Part shown: positions 29,838 to 38,466 of the stretch, in pieces
Layout of the letters: each line of letters starts with the position of its first letter
Position numbering within the stretch: position 1 is the stretch's first letter
DNA from: Bradyrhizobium sp. CCBAU 53351
Lineage (GTDB): Bacteria > Pseudomonadota > Alphaproteobacteria > Rhizobiales > Xanthobacteraceae
Assembly: GCF_015291745.1 (NCBI RefSeq)
Contig: NZ_CP030059.1
Location: 1,949,501-2,013,500, forward strand
Direction: 5' to 3'
DNA: 64,000 nt
The notes under the pieces: generated by a model
What the model saw: only the letters and a program-made list of their open reading frames with translations
Told to the model about the DNA's origin: nothing
Database searches by the model: none
Position numbers and translations under genes: made by a program

Positions 29838-30728
29838 CTACGGCTGTCCGGATCCGCCGGCGGCGCCATATACCTGGCCAGTCGCATAGCTGGCGTCGGC
29901 GGCGGCAAGCTGCACATAGATCGAAGCGAGCTCGACCGGCTGGCCCGGACGGCCGAGCGGTGTCATGCCGCCGAATTTTTCCAGCTTCTCCATCGTGGCT
30001 CCGCCGGAGACCTGCAGCGGCGTCCAGATCGGCCCCGGCGCGACGCCGTTGACACGGATGCCCCTGGAAGCGAGCTGCTTGGCCAGCGACTTTACGTAGT
30101 TCATCGTCGCCGCCTTGGTCTGCGCATAGTCGTAGAGATCCGGCGAGGGATCATAAGCCTGCTCCGATGTCGTGCCGATGATGCAAGCGCCGGGTTTGAG
30201 ATGAGGCAAGGCCGCCTTGATGATCCAGAACGGCGCGTAGATGTTGGTCTTCATGGTCGCGTCGAAATCCTCCGACGGGACGTCGAGGATGGAGGCGCGG
30301 GTCTGTTGCCGGGCCGCGTTGTTGACGACGATATCGAGGCCGCCGAGGCCTTGCACCGCCTGCTCGACCAGCCTGCCGCAGAAGGCTTCGTCCTTGAGGT
30401 CGCCGGGGACCGCAAGTCCGATGCGTCCTTCCTTCTTGATCAACGCGATCACTTCCTGGGCGTCGGGTTCTTCCGCCGGCAAGTAATTGATGGCGACGTC
30501 GGCGCCCTCGCGAGCGTAGGCAATCGCGGCGGCGCGGCCCATGCCGGAATCGCCGCCGGTGATCAGGGCCTTGCGGCCGGCTAGCCGGCCGGAGCCCTTG
30601 TAGCTGGTCTCGCCATGATCGGGCCGCGGCTCCATCTGGCCGGCGAGGCCTGGCCAAGGCTGCGACTGCTTCTTGAACGGCGGCTTCGGATAGCGGCTGA
30701 CGGGATCGATCAAGGCGTGCTCGGCCAT
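29838..30728 (-). CDS. Short-chain dehydrogenase/reductase (stress-type, YghA/Gsp39-like)
   Basis: A 296-residue NAD(P)-dependent oxidoreductase. The nucleotide-binding motif TGGDSGMGRAAA follows a proline-rich N-terminal extension (PPFKKQSQPWPGLAGQMEP) typical of this subfamily. NNAA and the YDYAQTK catalytic Tyr/Lys pair are present. The ATG at 30728 is chosen for the strong AAAGGAGAG site upstream. The frame stays open another 66 codons and reads SLSRRHVMHGASATLAAAS, resembling a twin-arginine leader. The gene lies among stress genes; the substrate is unknown. Confidence 0.9.
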   Translation of the reverse strand: MAEHALIDPVSRYPKPPFKKQSQPWPGLAGQMEPRPDHGETSYKGSGRLAGRKALITGGDSGMGRAAAIAYAREGADVAINYLPAEEPDAQEVIALIKKEGRIGLAVPGDLKDEAFCGRLVEQAVQGLGGLDIVVNNAARQQTRASILDVPSEDFDATMKTNIYAPFWIIKAALPHLKPGACIIGTTSEQAYDPSPDLYDYAQTKAATMNYVKSLAKQLASRGIRVNGVAPGPIWTPLQVSGGATMEKLEKFGGMTPLGRPGQPVELASIYVQLAAADASYATGQVYGAAGGSGQP

Positions 30729-30930
30729 GGACGTCTCTCCTTTCGCTGCAGACGCCAGCGAAGCCGCCGCGAGCGTTGCGCTCGCGCCGTGCATGACGTG
30801 GCGGCGGGATAGTGAGGTTTGCTGGGATTCGACATGATGCTCTCCGCGGTGGCCAGGGCTCAATGCGCGGAGACGGTCGATGTTGCTAAGCGAAGGACGC
30901 CGGGCATGCCCGACGTCCTTCAGCAATGTG

Positions 30931-31485
30931 TTACTTGGTGGATTGGCCGACGCTCGGGGCCTTGCCGAGCTCCTTGGCCATGTCGAGATGGTGCTTGAGC
31001 GCCGGCAGCGTCTTGCCGGCCCAGTCCTTCAGCGCGGAATTGTCACCGCCCTTGGCGTAGCGCTCGAACAGCGACACCGCATCCTCATGGGCGCTGACCT
31101 GGTAGGAGTTGTAGTCCGAGCTGAAATCCTTGCCCGAGGCATTCTTGAGCTTGTCGAGCTTGCTCTGGTGCGAGCTGTCGAGCGCCGTCGGAAGCGTCGC
31201 CTCGACCTTCTTGTCGCCGACCAGGCCCTTGAGCTCGGTGCTGGTCTTGGTGTGATCGGTGATCATCTGCTGCGCGAAGCTCTTCTCCTGGGCGTTGCCC
31301 TTCTGCTCGGCGAGCTTGCTCGACTCGATCTCGAACATGTCGCTGATCGCGACCTCCTTGACGAAGTCGGCGGTCGAAGGTGCGACGCCGAGCGCCGAGT
31401 TGACGCCGGTCTTCTCGCCCAGCGACTGGGCGAGCGCGGGGCCTGCGAAGAGCACGCAAGCAAGGGCGATGACGGCACGTTTCAT
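30931..31485 (-). CDS. DUF4142 exported protein (paralogue 2)
   Basis: A 184-residue protein: signal peptide MKRAVIALACVLFAGPALAQ, then the helical DUF4142 domain (DFVKEVAISDMFEIESSKLA; FAQQMITDHTKTSTELKGL; HLDMAKEL). The ATG follows GGAGGG. A near-match EcfG-type promoter lies at 31541-31565. Periplasmic; the domain resembles ferritin-like helical bundles, but no metal site can be assigned by eye. A related gene lies 4.3 kb away at 26107. Confidence 0.9.
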   Translation of the reverse strand: MKRAVIALACVLFAGPALAQSLGEKTGVNSALGVAPSTADFVKEVAISDMFEIESSKLAEQKGNAQEKSFAQQMITDHTKTSTELKGLVGDKKVEATLPTALDSSHQSKLDKLKNASGKDFSSDYNSYQVSAHEDAVSLFERYAKGGDNSALKDWAGKTLPALKHHLDMAKELGKAPSVGQSTK

Positions 31486-31540
31486 GTGTGGTCCCTCCAA
31501 TTGGACGCGCGGCCGCTAGCCGCGCCATGTTGCGCCGATC

Positions 31541-31565
31541 AACACGCCTCGGGGGCCGTGGTTCC
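31541..31565 (-). promoter_or_regulatory. Near-match EcfG-type promoter for DUF4142 paralogue 2
   Basis: Minus strand GGAAC (31565-31561), a 16-nt spacer, TGTT (31544-31541), one base from the consensus. Start codon at 31485. Confidence 0.45.
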
Positions 31566-31571
31566 TAACGA

Positions 31572-31799
31572 TCAATCCGTGGGATTGCGCCCGGTGCGCG
31601 GATTGATCGGATCGGTCGGCTTGCGTCGAAGCCGCTCGGGCAGAAACGGCTCGTCGGAGGCGGCCGTGGCGTCGGCCCGCACGTCGGCATGCCGCTGCGC
31701 GCGCTCATGCGCCGTCTTATTGTCGTTGATCTGCCGCTTCACATCGAGGCCGTGAACGGGATCGTTGACGCCGTGCTGGATGTCGCGGAAGTCGCTCAT
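31572..31799 (-). CDS. Hydrophilic hypothetical protein (75 aa)
   Basis: Starts MSDFRDIQHGVNDPVHGLDV; strongly polar and probably disordered, ending DPINPRTGRNPTD. It lies 8 nt after the ThDP-enzyme stop in the same direction, so it is probably the second gene of that stress-inducible operon. No family recognised. Confidence 0.65.
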   Translation of the reverse strand: MSDFRDIQHGVNDPVHGLDVKRQINDNKTAHERAQRHADVRADATAASDEPFLPERLRRKPTDPINPRTGRNPTD

Positions 31800-31807
31800 G
31801 GTTCACC

Positions 31808-33604
31808 TCATTGCTTTCCGGGCAGGATCGTTTCGAGCACCTGCCGTGCTGCTCCCTTGATCATCCCGCCTTCGTTCGGGTCGCCCTTCATCAGGGCGAG
31901 GGAGAAGTTCTTGGCCTGTTGCAGCGTGATATGCGGCGGCAGCGGCGGCACTTCGGGATCGGTCTTCACCTCGAGCACGACGGGCATCTCGCATCCAAGC
32001 GCCTGCTCCCAGGCAGAGCCGAGCAGGTCTGGGCTGTCGACGAAGATGCCGCGCAGGCCGATGAGCTCGGCGAAGCGGGAGTAGGAGACGTCGGGAATGC
32101 GCTGCGAGGCCCCGAATTTCGGGTCGCCGTTGATGATGCGCTGCTCCCATGTGACCTGGTTGAGGTCCTCGTTGTTGAAGACGCAGACGACGAGGCGCGG
32201 ATCCTTCCAGCTGCGCCAATATTTCGCGGCGGTGATCAATTCCGCCATGTTGTTCATCTGCATCGCGCCGTCGCCGACGAGGGCAATCACCGGCCGATCC
32301 GGATGGGCATACTTTGCGGCGAGCGCATAGGGCACGGCGGCGCCCATCGAGGCGAGGCCGCCGGAGAGCGAGGCCGTCATGCCGCGCCGCATCTTGAGGT
32401 CGCGCGCGAACCAGTTGGCGCAAGAGCCGGAATCGCTGGTGACGATCGCACGCTCGGGCAGGCGCGGGGACAGTTCCCAGGCAACGAGCTGCGGATTGAC
32501 CGGGGCTGCGGGCTGATGTGCCCTTCCGTCCAGCGTCTTCCACCATTTCGCCACGTTATCTTCGATTCCATGGCGCCAGGCGCCGTCGCTCCTGGGTTTC
32601 AATCGCGGCAGCAATGCGCGCAGTGTCTCGGCGGCGTCGCCGACGAGGCTGACCTCCATGGGAAAGCGGATCGACAGCATGCTGGCGTCGATGTCGATCT
32701 GCACGCCGCGCGCGGCGCCTTCCCTCGGCAGGAATTCGGCGTAAGGGAAGGCGGATCCGACCATCAGCAGCGTGTCGCACTCCATCATCATGTTGTAGCT
32801 GGGCTCGGTGCCGAGCAGGCCGATCGAGCCGGTGACCCATGGCAAATCGTCGGACAGCACGGCCTTGCCGAGCAGCGCCTTGGCACAGCCCGCCGACAGC
32901 CGGTCGGCGACGGCGATCACCTCGTCGGTGGCACCAAGCGCGCCGGCGCCGACGAGCATCGCAACCTTCTTGCCGGCATTGAGCACCTCCGCGGCGCGAT
33001 CGAGGTCGGCCTCGCGCGGCGTGATGCTGGGTGCGCTGTAGCCGATGCCGGAATGCAGCGTGCCGTGGGCGTGGGGCGGGCTTTCGTAAGGTTCCTCCTG
33101 CAGGTCGTTGGGCAGGATGATCACGGTCGGGGTCCGCCGCGCCAGCGCGATCCGGACCGCGCGGTCGATCAGGTGCCGCACCTGCGCAGGCGAGGATGCC
33201 TGCATGACATAGGCGCCCGCGACGTCCTTGAACATCGAGAGAAGGTCGAGCTCCTGCTGGTAGTGCCCGCCCAGGGCATTGCGGGCCTGCTGGCCCACGA
33301 TCGCCAGCACCGGCTGGTGATCGAGCAGTGCATCGTAGAGCCCGGTGACGAGATGCGAGGCGCCGGGTCCGGAGGTCGCGATGCAGACGCCGAGCTGGCC
33401 TGAGAATTTTGCGTAAGCGGTCGCCATGAACGCCGCCATCTCCTCGTGCCGGGCCTGCACGAAGCCGATCTCGCCGTCCTGCCCCTGGGCCCGGTTCATC
33501 GCGCCGAACACGCCGTTGATGCCGTCGCCGGGGTAACCGAAGATGTGGCGCACGCCCCATTGATGCAGACGCTGGACGATGAAGTCGGAGACGGTCTGGG
33601 ACAT
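31808..33604 (-). CDS. Thiamine-diphosphate enzyme, pyruvate oxidase/acetolactate synthase-like
   Basis: A 598-residue protein with the three ThDP domains. The catalytic Glu lies in ARHEEMAAFMATAYA (about residue 54) and the cofactor motif is GDGAMQMNNMAELITA with FNNEDLNQ. It resembles PoxB-like pyruvate:quinone oxidoreductases annotated as thiamine pyrophosphate-requiring proteins. The substrate is uncertain: acetolactate synthase proper would be paired with an ilvH subunit, which is absent. An exact-consensus EcfG promoter precedes it, pointing to a stress or stationary-phase role. Confidence 0.85.
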   Translation of the reverse strand: MSQTVSDFIVQRLHQWGVRHIFGYPGDGINGVFGAMNRAQGQDGEIGFVQARHEEMAAFMATAYAKFSGQLGVCIATSGPGASHLVTGLYDALLDHQPVLAIVGQQARNALGGHYQQELDLLSMFKDVAGAYVMQASSPAQVRHLIDRAVRIALARRTPTVIILPNDLQEEPYESPPHAHGTLHSGIGYSAPSITPREADLDRAAEVLNAGKKVAMLVGAGALGATDEVIAVADRLSAGCAKALLGKAVLSDDLPWVTGSIGLLGTEPSYNMMMECDTLLMVGSAFPYAEFLPREGAARGVQIDIDASMLSIRFPMEVSLVGDAAETLRALLPRLKPRSDGAWRHGIEDNVAKWWKTLDGRAHQPAAPVNPQLVAWELSPRLPERAIVTSDSGSCANWFARDLKMRRGMTASLSGGLASMGAAVPYALAAKYAHPDRPVIALVGDGAMQMNNMAELITAAKYWRSWKDPRLVVCVFNNEDLNQVTWEQRIINGDPKFGASQRIPDVSYSRFAELIGLRGIFVDSPDLLGSAWEQALGCEMPVVLEVKTDPEVPPLPPHITLQQAKNFSLALMKGDPNEGGMIKGAARQVLETILPGKQ

Positions 33605-33636
33605 CGCGCGAACCTTGGCTGAGTGGATGAGCTCAG

Positions 33637-33661
33637 AACGGCTGCTTCCCTGCGATGTTCC
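33637..33661 (-). promoter_or_regulatory. EcfG-type promoter for the ThDP-enzyme operon
   Basis: Minus strand GGAAC (33661-33657), a 16-nt spacer, CGTT (33640-33637), an exact match. Predicted transcription start near 33630, leaving about 26 nt before the ATG at 33604. It is divergent from the PRC-barrel promoter. Confidence 0.7.
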
Positions 33662-33686
33662 TGTCTCGTGCCTGGGAACACGGACC

Positions 33687-33712
33687 GGAACGATCGCTGC
33701 CCCCTCGCGGTT
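33687..33712 (+). promoter_or_regulatory. EcfG-type promoter for the PRC-barrel gene
   Basis: GGAAC (33687-33691), a 17-nt spacer, GGTT (33709-33712). A second GGAAC lies at 33675-33679. The start codon is at 33743. Confidence 0.55.
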
Positions 33713-33742
33713 GATTCAGAAATGGCTGAGTGGAGAATGACG

Positions 33743-34117
33743 ATGCTGAATCAGGGCGAACTGGACCGCGACGAAATGGGTCGGCTGATCGGAAGCGACA
33801 AGGTCGAGGGAACATCGGTCTTCGGAGCCGATCGAAACAAGATCGGCTCGATCGAACGGGTGATGATCGACAAGATCAGCGGCAAGGTCTCCTACGCGGT
33901 GCTTGGCTTCGGAGGATTCCTCGGCCTCGGCAATGATCATTATCCGCTGCCCTGGCAATCGTTGAAATACGACACCGAACTTGGCGGTTACATTACCGCG
34001 ATCACCGCCAAGGAACTGGAAGGTGCTCCCAAATATAGCGAGCAGACCGAATGGAACTGGAGCGATGACGCTGCCGTTCGCGGTATCAATTCCTATTATG
34101 GCGTCCCGTTCGCGTAG
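33743..34117 (+). CDS. PRC-barrel domain protein (124 aa)
   Basis: Starts MLNQGELDRDEMGRLIGSDK; the PRC-barrel (about 12-90) includes VFGADRNKIGSIERVMIDK and YAVLGFGGFLGLG. PRC-barrel proteins of this short type are common in rhizobia and are thought to act in RNA or protein interactions, but their function is unclear. ATG 33743 is 7 nt after GGAG; ATGs at 33722 and 33737 are in frame but poorly spaced. It is followed by a 52-residue gene, probably co-transcribed. Confidence 0.88.
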   Translation: MLNQGELDRDEMGRLIGSDKVEGTSVFGADRNKIGSIERVMIDKISGKVSYAVLGFGGFLGLGNDHYPLPWQSLKYDTELGGYITAITAKELEGAPKYSEQTEWNWSDDAAVRGINSYYGVPFA

Positions 34118-34132
34118 CAGAAGGATCAACCA

Positions 34133-34291
34133 ATGAGCAAGGAACGGCCCACCGACGATCCCCGTAATCAGAATGATTGGGGTTCGCACAGGCAAACGGA
34201 CAAGCCCTGGAAGGGCAATCCGGAGAAGGAGCAGGGAACGGACGAGGTGAAGCCCGACCTCGAGAAATGGCATCGGACCAAGACGCACTGA
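34133..34291 (+). CDS. Hydrophilic small protein (52 aa)
   Basis: A 52-codon frame starting MSKERPTDDPRNQNDWGSHR and ending EKWHRTKTH. It begins 15 nt after the PRC-barrel stop, with AGAAGGA upstream. It is highly charged and likely disordered, like the 27222 and 31572 products. A strong terminator follows at 34318. Confidence 0.65.
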   Translation: MSKERPTDDPRNQNDWGSHRQTDKPWKGNPEKEQGTDEVKPDLEKWHRTKTH

Positions 34292-34317
34292 ACCAAACGA
34301 TTTCGCGGAATAAATAG

Positions 34318-34351
34318 GAGCGCAGCAGGCACAATGCTGCGCTCTATTTTT
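34318..34351 (+). terminator. Intrinsic terminator after the PRC-barrel operon
   Basis: A perfect 10-bp stem (GAGCGCAGCA 34318-34327 with TGCTGCGCTC 34335-34344), a 7-nt loop and TATTTTT. An in-frame ATG for the next gene (34334) falls inside this hairpin and is therefore an unlikely start. Confidence 0.9.
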
Positions 34352-34394
34352 GTTGGCAGCGCGATCACGAATGACGGCGGCGCGCTGGGTGTGC

Positions 34395-34419
34395 GGAACC
34401 ATGTTGCGGCGCCGTGGTT
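34395..34419 (+). promoter_or_regulatory. EcfG-type promoter for the emrAB-like operon
   Basis: GGAAC (34395-34399), a 16-nt spacer, GGTT (34416-34419). It lies downstream of the ATG at 34334 and upstream of the GTG at 34490, so it also argues for the later start. Confidence 0.55.
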
Positions 34420-34489
34420 AGGCCCGCGGCGCGCACGACCGGTGCAAATCGGCTTGGCGCCAGCTCAATCCCAAGAGAGGTTGTTGGCC

Positions 34490-35644
34490 GTGGATGCTCA
34501 GACACGGGAGCGTGGCCCGTCCGCGGAGCAGCCGCAGAGGGCGAAGGACGCTCCACCACCGAATCCCGATCCGCCGCGCGACGCCAAGGATCAGCCGGAG
34601 AAGCCAGCGCCGTCGCTGCGAGACCGGCTTCGCGAGCATTGGCTGCTCGCGACCGCCGGCGCCATCGTGCTGATCGCCGCGATCGTCGGCGGTCTGCTCT
34701 ACTGGCTCGAGGTGCGCCATTACGAATCCACCGACGATGCGTTCGTCGCGGCGCGCAGCTTTTCGGTGGCATCGAAGGTCGGCGGCTATGTGACCGACAT
34801 TCCCGTCACTGACAACCAGCATGTCAGTGACGGCGATCTTCTCGCCAAAATCGACGAGCGCGACTATCGCATCGCCATCGAGCAGGCGGGCGCGCAGGTC
34901 GCCGTCTCCAAGGCGAACATCGACAATGTCGAGGCGCAGATTGTTTCGCAAGAGGAGCAGATCAAGCAGGCCCAGGCGCAGCTCGAGCAGGCGCAGGCCC
35001 AGCTTCAATTCGCGCAGCAGGAGTTCAAGCGCGCGGAAGAGTTGGTCGAGAAGGGCGCCGGCACCGTGCAGCGCCAGCAACAGACCCGCTCTGATCTCCA
35101 GGCGCAGCAGGCCAACACCGAGCGCGCCAAGACGGCGGTGACGTCGGCGCAACTCGGCATCAAGACGCTGCAGGCCCAGCTCGAAGGCGCCAAGGCGCAG
35201 CTCGCGCAGTCGCAGGCGCAGCTCGACCAGGCGAAATTGAACCTGCAATACACCAGCGTCGTCGCGGCGCAGTCCGGCCGCGTCGTCAAGCTCTCGGGCG
35301 CCAAGGGCACGTTCGTCACCGCCGGCCAGAGCCTGATGATGTTCGTCCCCGACGAGGTCTGGATCGTCGCGAACTACAAGGAGACGCAGCTGAACGACAT
35401 GCGTCCGGGCCAGCCGGTCGAGATTCGCATCGATGCCTATCCCGGTCGCAAGCTCACCGGCCATGTCGATTCCGTGCAGCCGGGCTCCGGCACCGCGTTC
35501 AGTCTTCTGCCGGCCGAGAACGCCACCGGCAACTACGTCAAGGTGGTGCAGCGCGTGCCGGTGAAGATCGTGGTCGACAACTGGCCGGCCGATCTGCCTG
35601 TCGGTCCCGGCATGTCGGTCGTGCCCTGGACCAGGGTGCGATGA
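34490..35644 (+). CDS. emrA: EmrA/HlyD-type membrane fusion protein
   Basis: A 384-residue periplasmic adaptor of a multidrug efflux pump. A proline-rich cytoplasmic N-terminus, one membrane helix (about 48-68), a lipoyl/barrel-sandwich half (ESTDDAFVAARSFSVASKV), a long Gln/Ala-rich coiled coil (about 120-260) and a beta-barrel domain (VWIVANYKETQL) are visible. Start GTG 34490 has AGAGAGG 9 nt upstream, and length then fits EmrA; the frame is open back to an ATG in a terminator. Its stop overlaps the emrB start by 4 nt. Confidence 0.9.
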   Translation: MDAQTRERGPSAEQPQRAKDAPPPNPDPPRDAKDQPEKPAPSLRDRLREHWLLATAGAIVLIAAIVGGLLYWLEVRHYESTDDAFVAARSFSVASKVGGYVTDIPVTDNQHVSDGDLLAKIDERDYRIAIEQAGAQVAVSKANIDNVEAQIVSQEEQIKQAQAQLEQAQAQLQFAQQEFKRAEELVEKGAGTVQRQQQTRSDLQAQQANTERAKTAVTSAQLGIKTLQAQLEGAKAQLAQSQAQLDQAKLNLQYTSVVAAQSGRVVKLSGAKGTFVTAGQSLMMFVPDEVWIVANYKETQLNDMRPGQPVEIRIDAYPGRKLTGHVDSVQPGSGTAFSLLPAENATGNYVKVVQRVPVKIVVDNWPADLPVGPGMSVVPWTRVR

Positions 35645-37260
35645 CGGACGCTGCGCAAGGCGGCGCGTCTGCGGGCGGCTGGTCGCCGGAACGTTCGGCG
35701 GCCGGCGGGCACAATCCCTATCTCATCGCCTTCGTGGTCTCGATCGCGACCTTCATGGAGGTGCTCGACACCACCATCGCCAATGTCGCGCTGCGTCACA
35801 TCGCGGGCAGCCTCGCGGTCGGCATCGACGAGAGCACCTATGTCATCACCAGCTATCTGGTCGCGAACGCCATCGTGCTGTCGATCTCGGGCTGGCTGTC
35901 GACGGTGATCGGCCGCAAGCGCTTCTATATGATCTGCGTGGCGACCTTCACATTGTCCTCGTTGCTGTGCGGCTTCGCCTGGAATCTGCAGTCGCTGGTG
36001 CTGTTTCGCATTCTTCAGGGCCTCGGCGGCGGCGGCATGGCCACCAGCGAGCAGGCGATCCTCGCCGACTCCTTCCCGCCGCACAAGCGCGGCCAGGCCT
36101 TCGCGATCTACGGCGTCGCCGTCGTGGTCGCACCGGTGATCGGCCCGACACTCGGCGGCTGGATAACCGACACCTACACCTGGCACTGGGTGTTCCTGAT
36201 CAACGTACCGATGGGTCTGTTGTCGCTGTTCCTGGTCGGGACGCTGGTCCGGGAGCCCTCAGGCGCGGAGGAGGAGAGGGAGAGGCTGCTCAGCAAGGGC
36301 CTGCGCGTCGACTATATTGGCTTCCTGCTCGTCGCGATCGGGCTCGGCTCGCTCGAGTTCGTGCTAGATGAAGGCCAGCGCAACGACTGGTTCGGCTCGA
36401 ACATGATCATCATGTTCGCGCTGCTGGCCGCCGCCTGCCTGCTCGCGCTGATCCCGTGGGAGCTGACGCGCGAAGATCCCATCGTCGATTTGCGCCTGCT
36501 CGGCCGCCGCCAGTTCGCCGCTTGCTTCCTGGTGATGCTCGCTACCGGTGCCGTGCTGATCTCGACCACGCAGCTCCTGCCGCAACTGCTTCAGACCGAG
36601 CTGAACTACACGGCGATGCTGGCCGGCCTCGCGCTATCGCCGGGCGGCATTGCGACCCTGGTGCTGATGCCCGTGGTCGGCCGCCTCGTCAGCTCGGTGC
36701 AACCGAAATACCTCATCATGTTCGGCGCGGCGATCGTCGCGTTCTCAATGTGGCATCTCACGGGACTGACCGGCGACATCACCTACGGTTACGCGGCGCT
36801 GTCCCGCATCTTCCTTGCGCTCGGTCTGCCCTTCCTGTTCCTGCCGGTGACGACCGCGTCCTATGACGGCGTGCCACCGGACAAGACCAACCAGGCCTCG
36901 GCCCTGATCAACGTCGCCCGCAACATCGGGGGATCCATGGGCGTCGCGCTGGCGCAGACGGTGCTGGCGCAGCGCCAGCAATTCCACCAGAGCCGCCTGA
37001 TCGAGCACGCCGCACCTTCCGATCTCGGCTATCAGCAGACCATCGATGCGATGACGCGCTACTTCCAGGCGCAGGGCTCCAATGCGAGCGATGCGGCATC
37101 GCAGGCGGTCGCCTGGGTCGGTCGCACCTTGCAGCAGCAGGTCGATCTGCTCGCCTATATCGACGTGTTCTGGACGCTTGCGATCGTCGCGGTGCTGATG
37201 ATCCCGACGGCAGCCGTGCTGCGGCCGATCAAGCTCGGTGGGCCGGCGCGGGGGCATTGA
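35641..37260 (+). CDS. emrB: EmrB-type MFS multidrug transporter (DHA2, 14 helices)
   Basis: A 539-residue proton-coupled drug exporter. Features are the 14-helix DHA2 layout, motif FMEVLDTTIANVALRHIAG in helix 1, the GRKRFY loop (motif A) and GVAVVVAPVIGPTLGGWI (motif C) in helix 5. It starts within the emrA stop codon (ATGA), so the two are made together. Drug specificity cannot be read. The stress-type promoter upstream suggests induction by the general stress response rather than by a local TetR or MarR regulator, none of which is adjacent. Confidence 0.95.
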   Translation: MTDAAQGGASAGGWSPERSAAGGHNPYLIAFVVSIATFMEVLDTTIANVALRHIAGSLAVGIDESTYVITSYLVANAIVLSISGWLSTVIGRKRFYMICVATFTLSSLLCGFAWNLQSLVLFRILQGLGGGGMATSEQAILADSFPPHKRGQAFAIYGVAVVVAPVIGPTLGGWITDTYTWHWVFLINVPMGLLSLFLVGTLVREPSGAEEERERLLSKGLRVDYIGFLLVAIGLGSLEFVLDEGQRNDWFGSNMIIMFALLAAACLLALIPWELTREDPIVDLRLLGRRQFAACFLVMLATGAVLISTTQLLPQLLQTELNYTAMLAGLALSPGGIATLVLMPVVGRLVSSVQPKYLIMFGAAIVAFSMWHLTGLTGDITYGYAALSRIFLALGLPFLFLPVTTASYDGVPPDKTNQASALINVARNIGGSMGVALAQTVLAQRQQFHQSRLIEHAAPSDLGYQQTIDAMTRYFQAQGSNASDAASQAVAWVGRTLQQQVDLLAYIDVFWTLAIVAVLMIPTAAVLRPIKLGGPARGH

Positions 37261-37357
37261 GGAAGCCTTGCCTGCAATCTCAGAGAAAGGGTGACCGCGG
37301 CGCGAAAGTCCGGCTAGACTGCACCCAATCCAAGGCAGAATTCCGGGAGGTAGTTAC

Positions 37358-38359
37358 GTGAAGACCGCGATCACCGAGCTGTTCGGCATCGAGCACCCCA
37401 TCATCCAGGGCGGCATGCATTTCGTCGGCTTCGCCGAGCTGGCAGCAGCCGTTTCCAATGCCGGCGGGCTCGGCATCATCACCGGTCTCACGCAGAAGAC
37501 GCCGGAGCTGCTCGCCAAGGAGATCGCGCGCTGCCGCGACATGACCGACAAGCCGTTCGGCGTCAACCTCACTTTCCTGCCGACCTTCGCGGCGCCGCCC
37601 TATCCGGAGTATATCGCGGCCATCGTCGAAGGCGGCATCAAGGCGGTGGAGACCGCAGGCCGCAGTCCGGAGCAGTACATGCCGGCGCTGAAGGCCGCCG
37701 GCATCAAGGTGATCCACAAATGCACCTCGGTCCGCCACGCGCTGAAGGCCGAGCGCATCGGCTGCGACGCCGTCAGCGTCGATGGCTTCGAGTGCGGTGG
37801 TCACCCCGGCGAGGACGACATTCCCAACATGATCCTGCTGCCGCGTGCGGCAGAGGAATTGAAGATTCCGTTCGTCGCCTCCGGCGGCATGGCGGACGGG
37901 CGCAGCCTGGTTGCGGCCTTGTCGCTGGGCGCGGCCGGCATGAACATGGGCACGCGCTTCATCGCCACCAAGGAGGCGCCGGTGCATCAGAACGTGAAGA
38001 ACGCGCTGGTCGCGGCCACCGAGCTCGACACCCGCCTGATCATGCGCAGCTTGCGCAACACCGAGCGCGTGTTGAGGAACGCCAATGTCGATCGCCTCAT
38101 CGAGATCGAGCGCGAGAAGGGCGACAAGCTCAAGATCGACGACATCCACGACCAGGTTGCGGGCGTCTACCCCAGGATCATGCTGGAAGGCCAGATGGAC
38201 GCCGGCGCCTGGAGCTGCGGCATGGTCGCCGGGCTGATCCACGACATCCCCTCCTGCAAGGAACTCATCGATCGGATCATGGGGGAGGCGGAACAGATCA
38301 TCCGCAGCCGTCTGATGGGGTTCCTGGATGGGACGGGGGCGACGCGAAAGGTCGCCTGA
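37358..38359 (+). CDS. Nitronate monooxygenase family flavoprotein
   Basis: A 333-residue FMN-dependent TIM-barrel enzyme (formerly 2-nitropropane dioxygenase). Motifs are IIQGGMHFVGFAELAAAVSN near the N-terminus, the GFECGGHPGED loop (about 142-152) and ASGGMADGRSL for phosphate binding. The start is GTG with GGGAGG upstream. It oxidises nitronates or related compounds; some homologues are enoyl-ACP reductase-like (FabK), but no fatty-acid genes adjoin. Transcribed alone. Confidence 0.88.
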   Translation: MKTAITELFGIEHPIIQGGMHFVGFAELAAAVSNAGGLGIITGLTQKTPELLAKEIARCRDMTDKPFGVNLTFLPTFAAPPYPEYIAAIVEGGIKAVETAGRSPEQYMPALKAAGIKVIHKCTSVRHALKAERIGCDAVSVDGFECGGHPGEDDIPNMILLPRAAEELKIPFVASGGMADGRSLVAALSLGAAGMNMGTRFIATKEAPVHQNVKNALVAATELDTRLIMRSLRNTERVLRNANVDRLIEIEREKGDKLKIDDIHDQVAGVYPRIMLEGQMDAGAWSCGMVAGLIHDIPSCKELIDRIMGEAEQIIRSRLMGFLDGTGATRKVA

Positions 38360-38466
38360 CACCGGCAAACTTCTTAACCACGGCGGCACTTGGCCACTGG
38401 AATTCCAGGCGAAGCCTCCCAAATAAGGGTAAATTACCCTTTCAAAATCAATTTCAGGAGGCGTCC

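Noticed and set aside
31811..33403. A 530-codon frame antisense to the ThDP enzyme
   Set aside because: The minus strand has all ThDP motifs and a promoter; the plus frame has neither.
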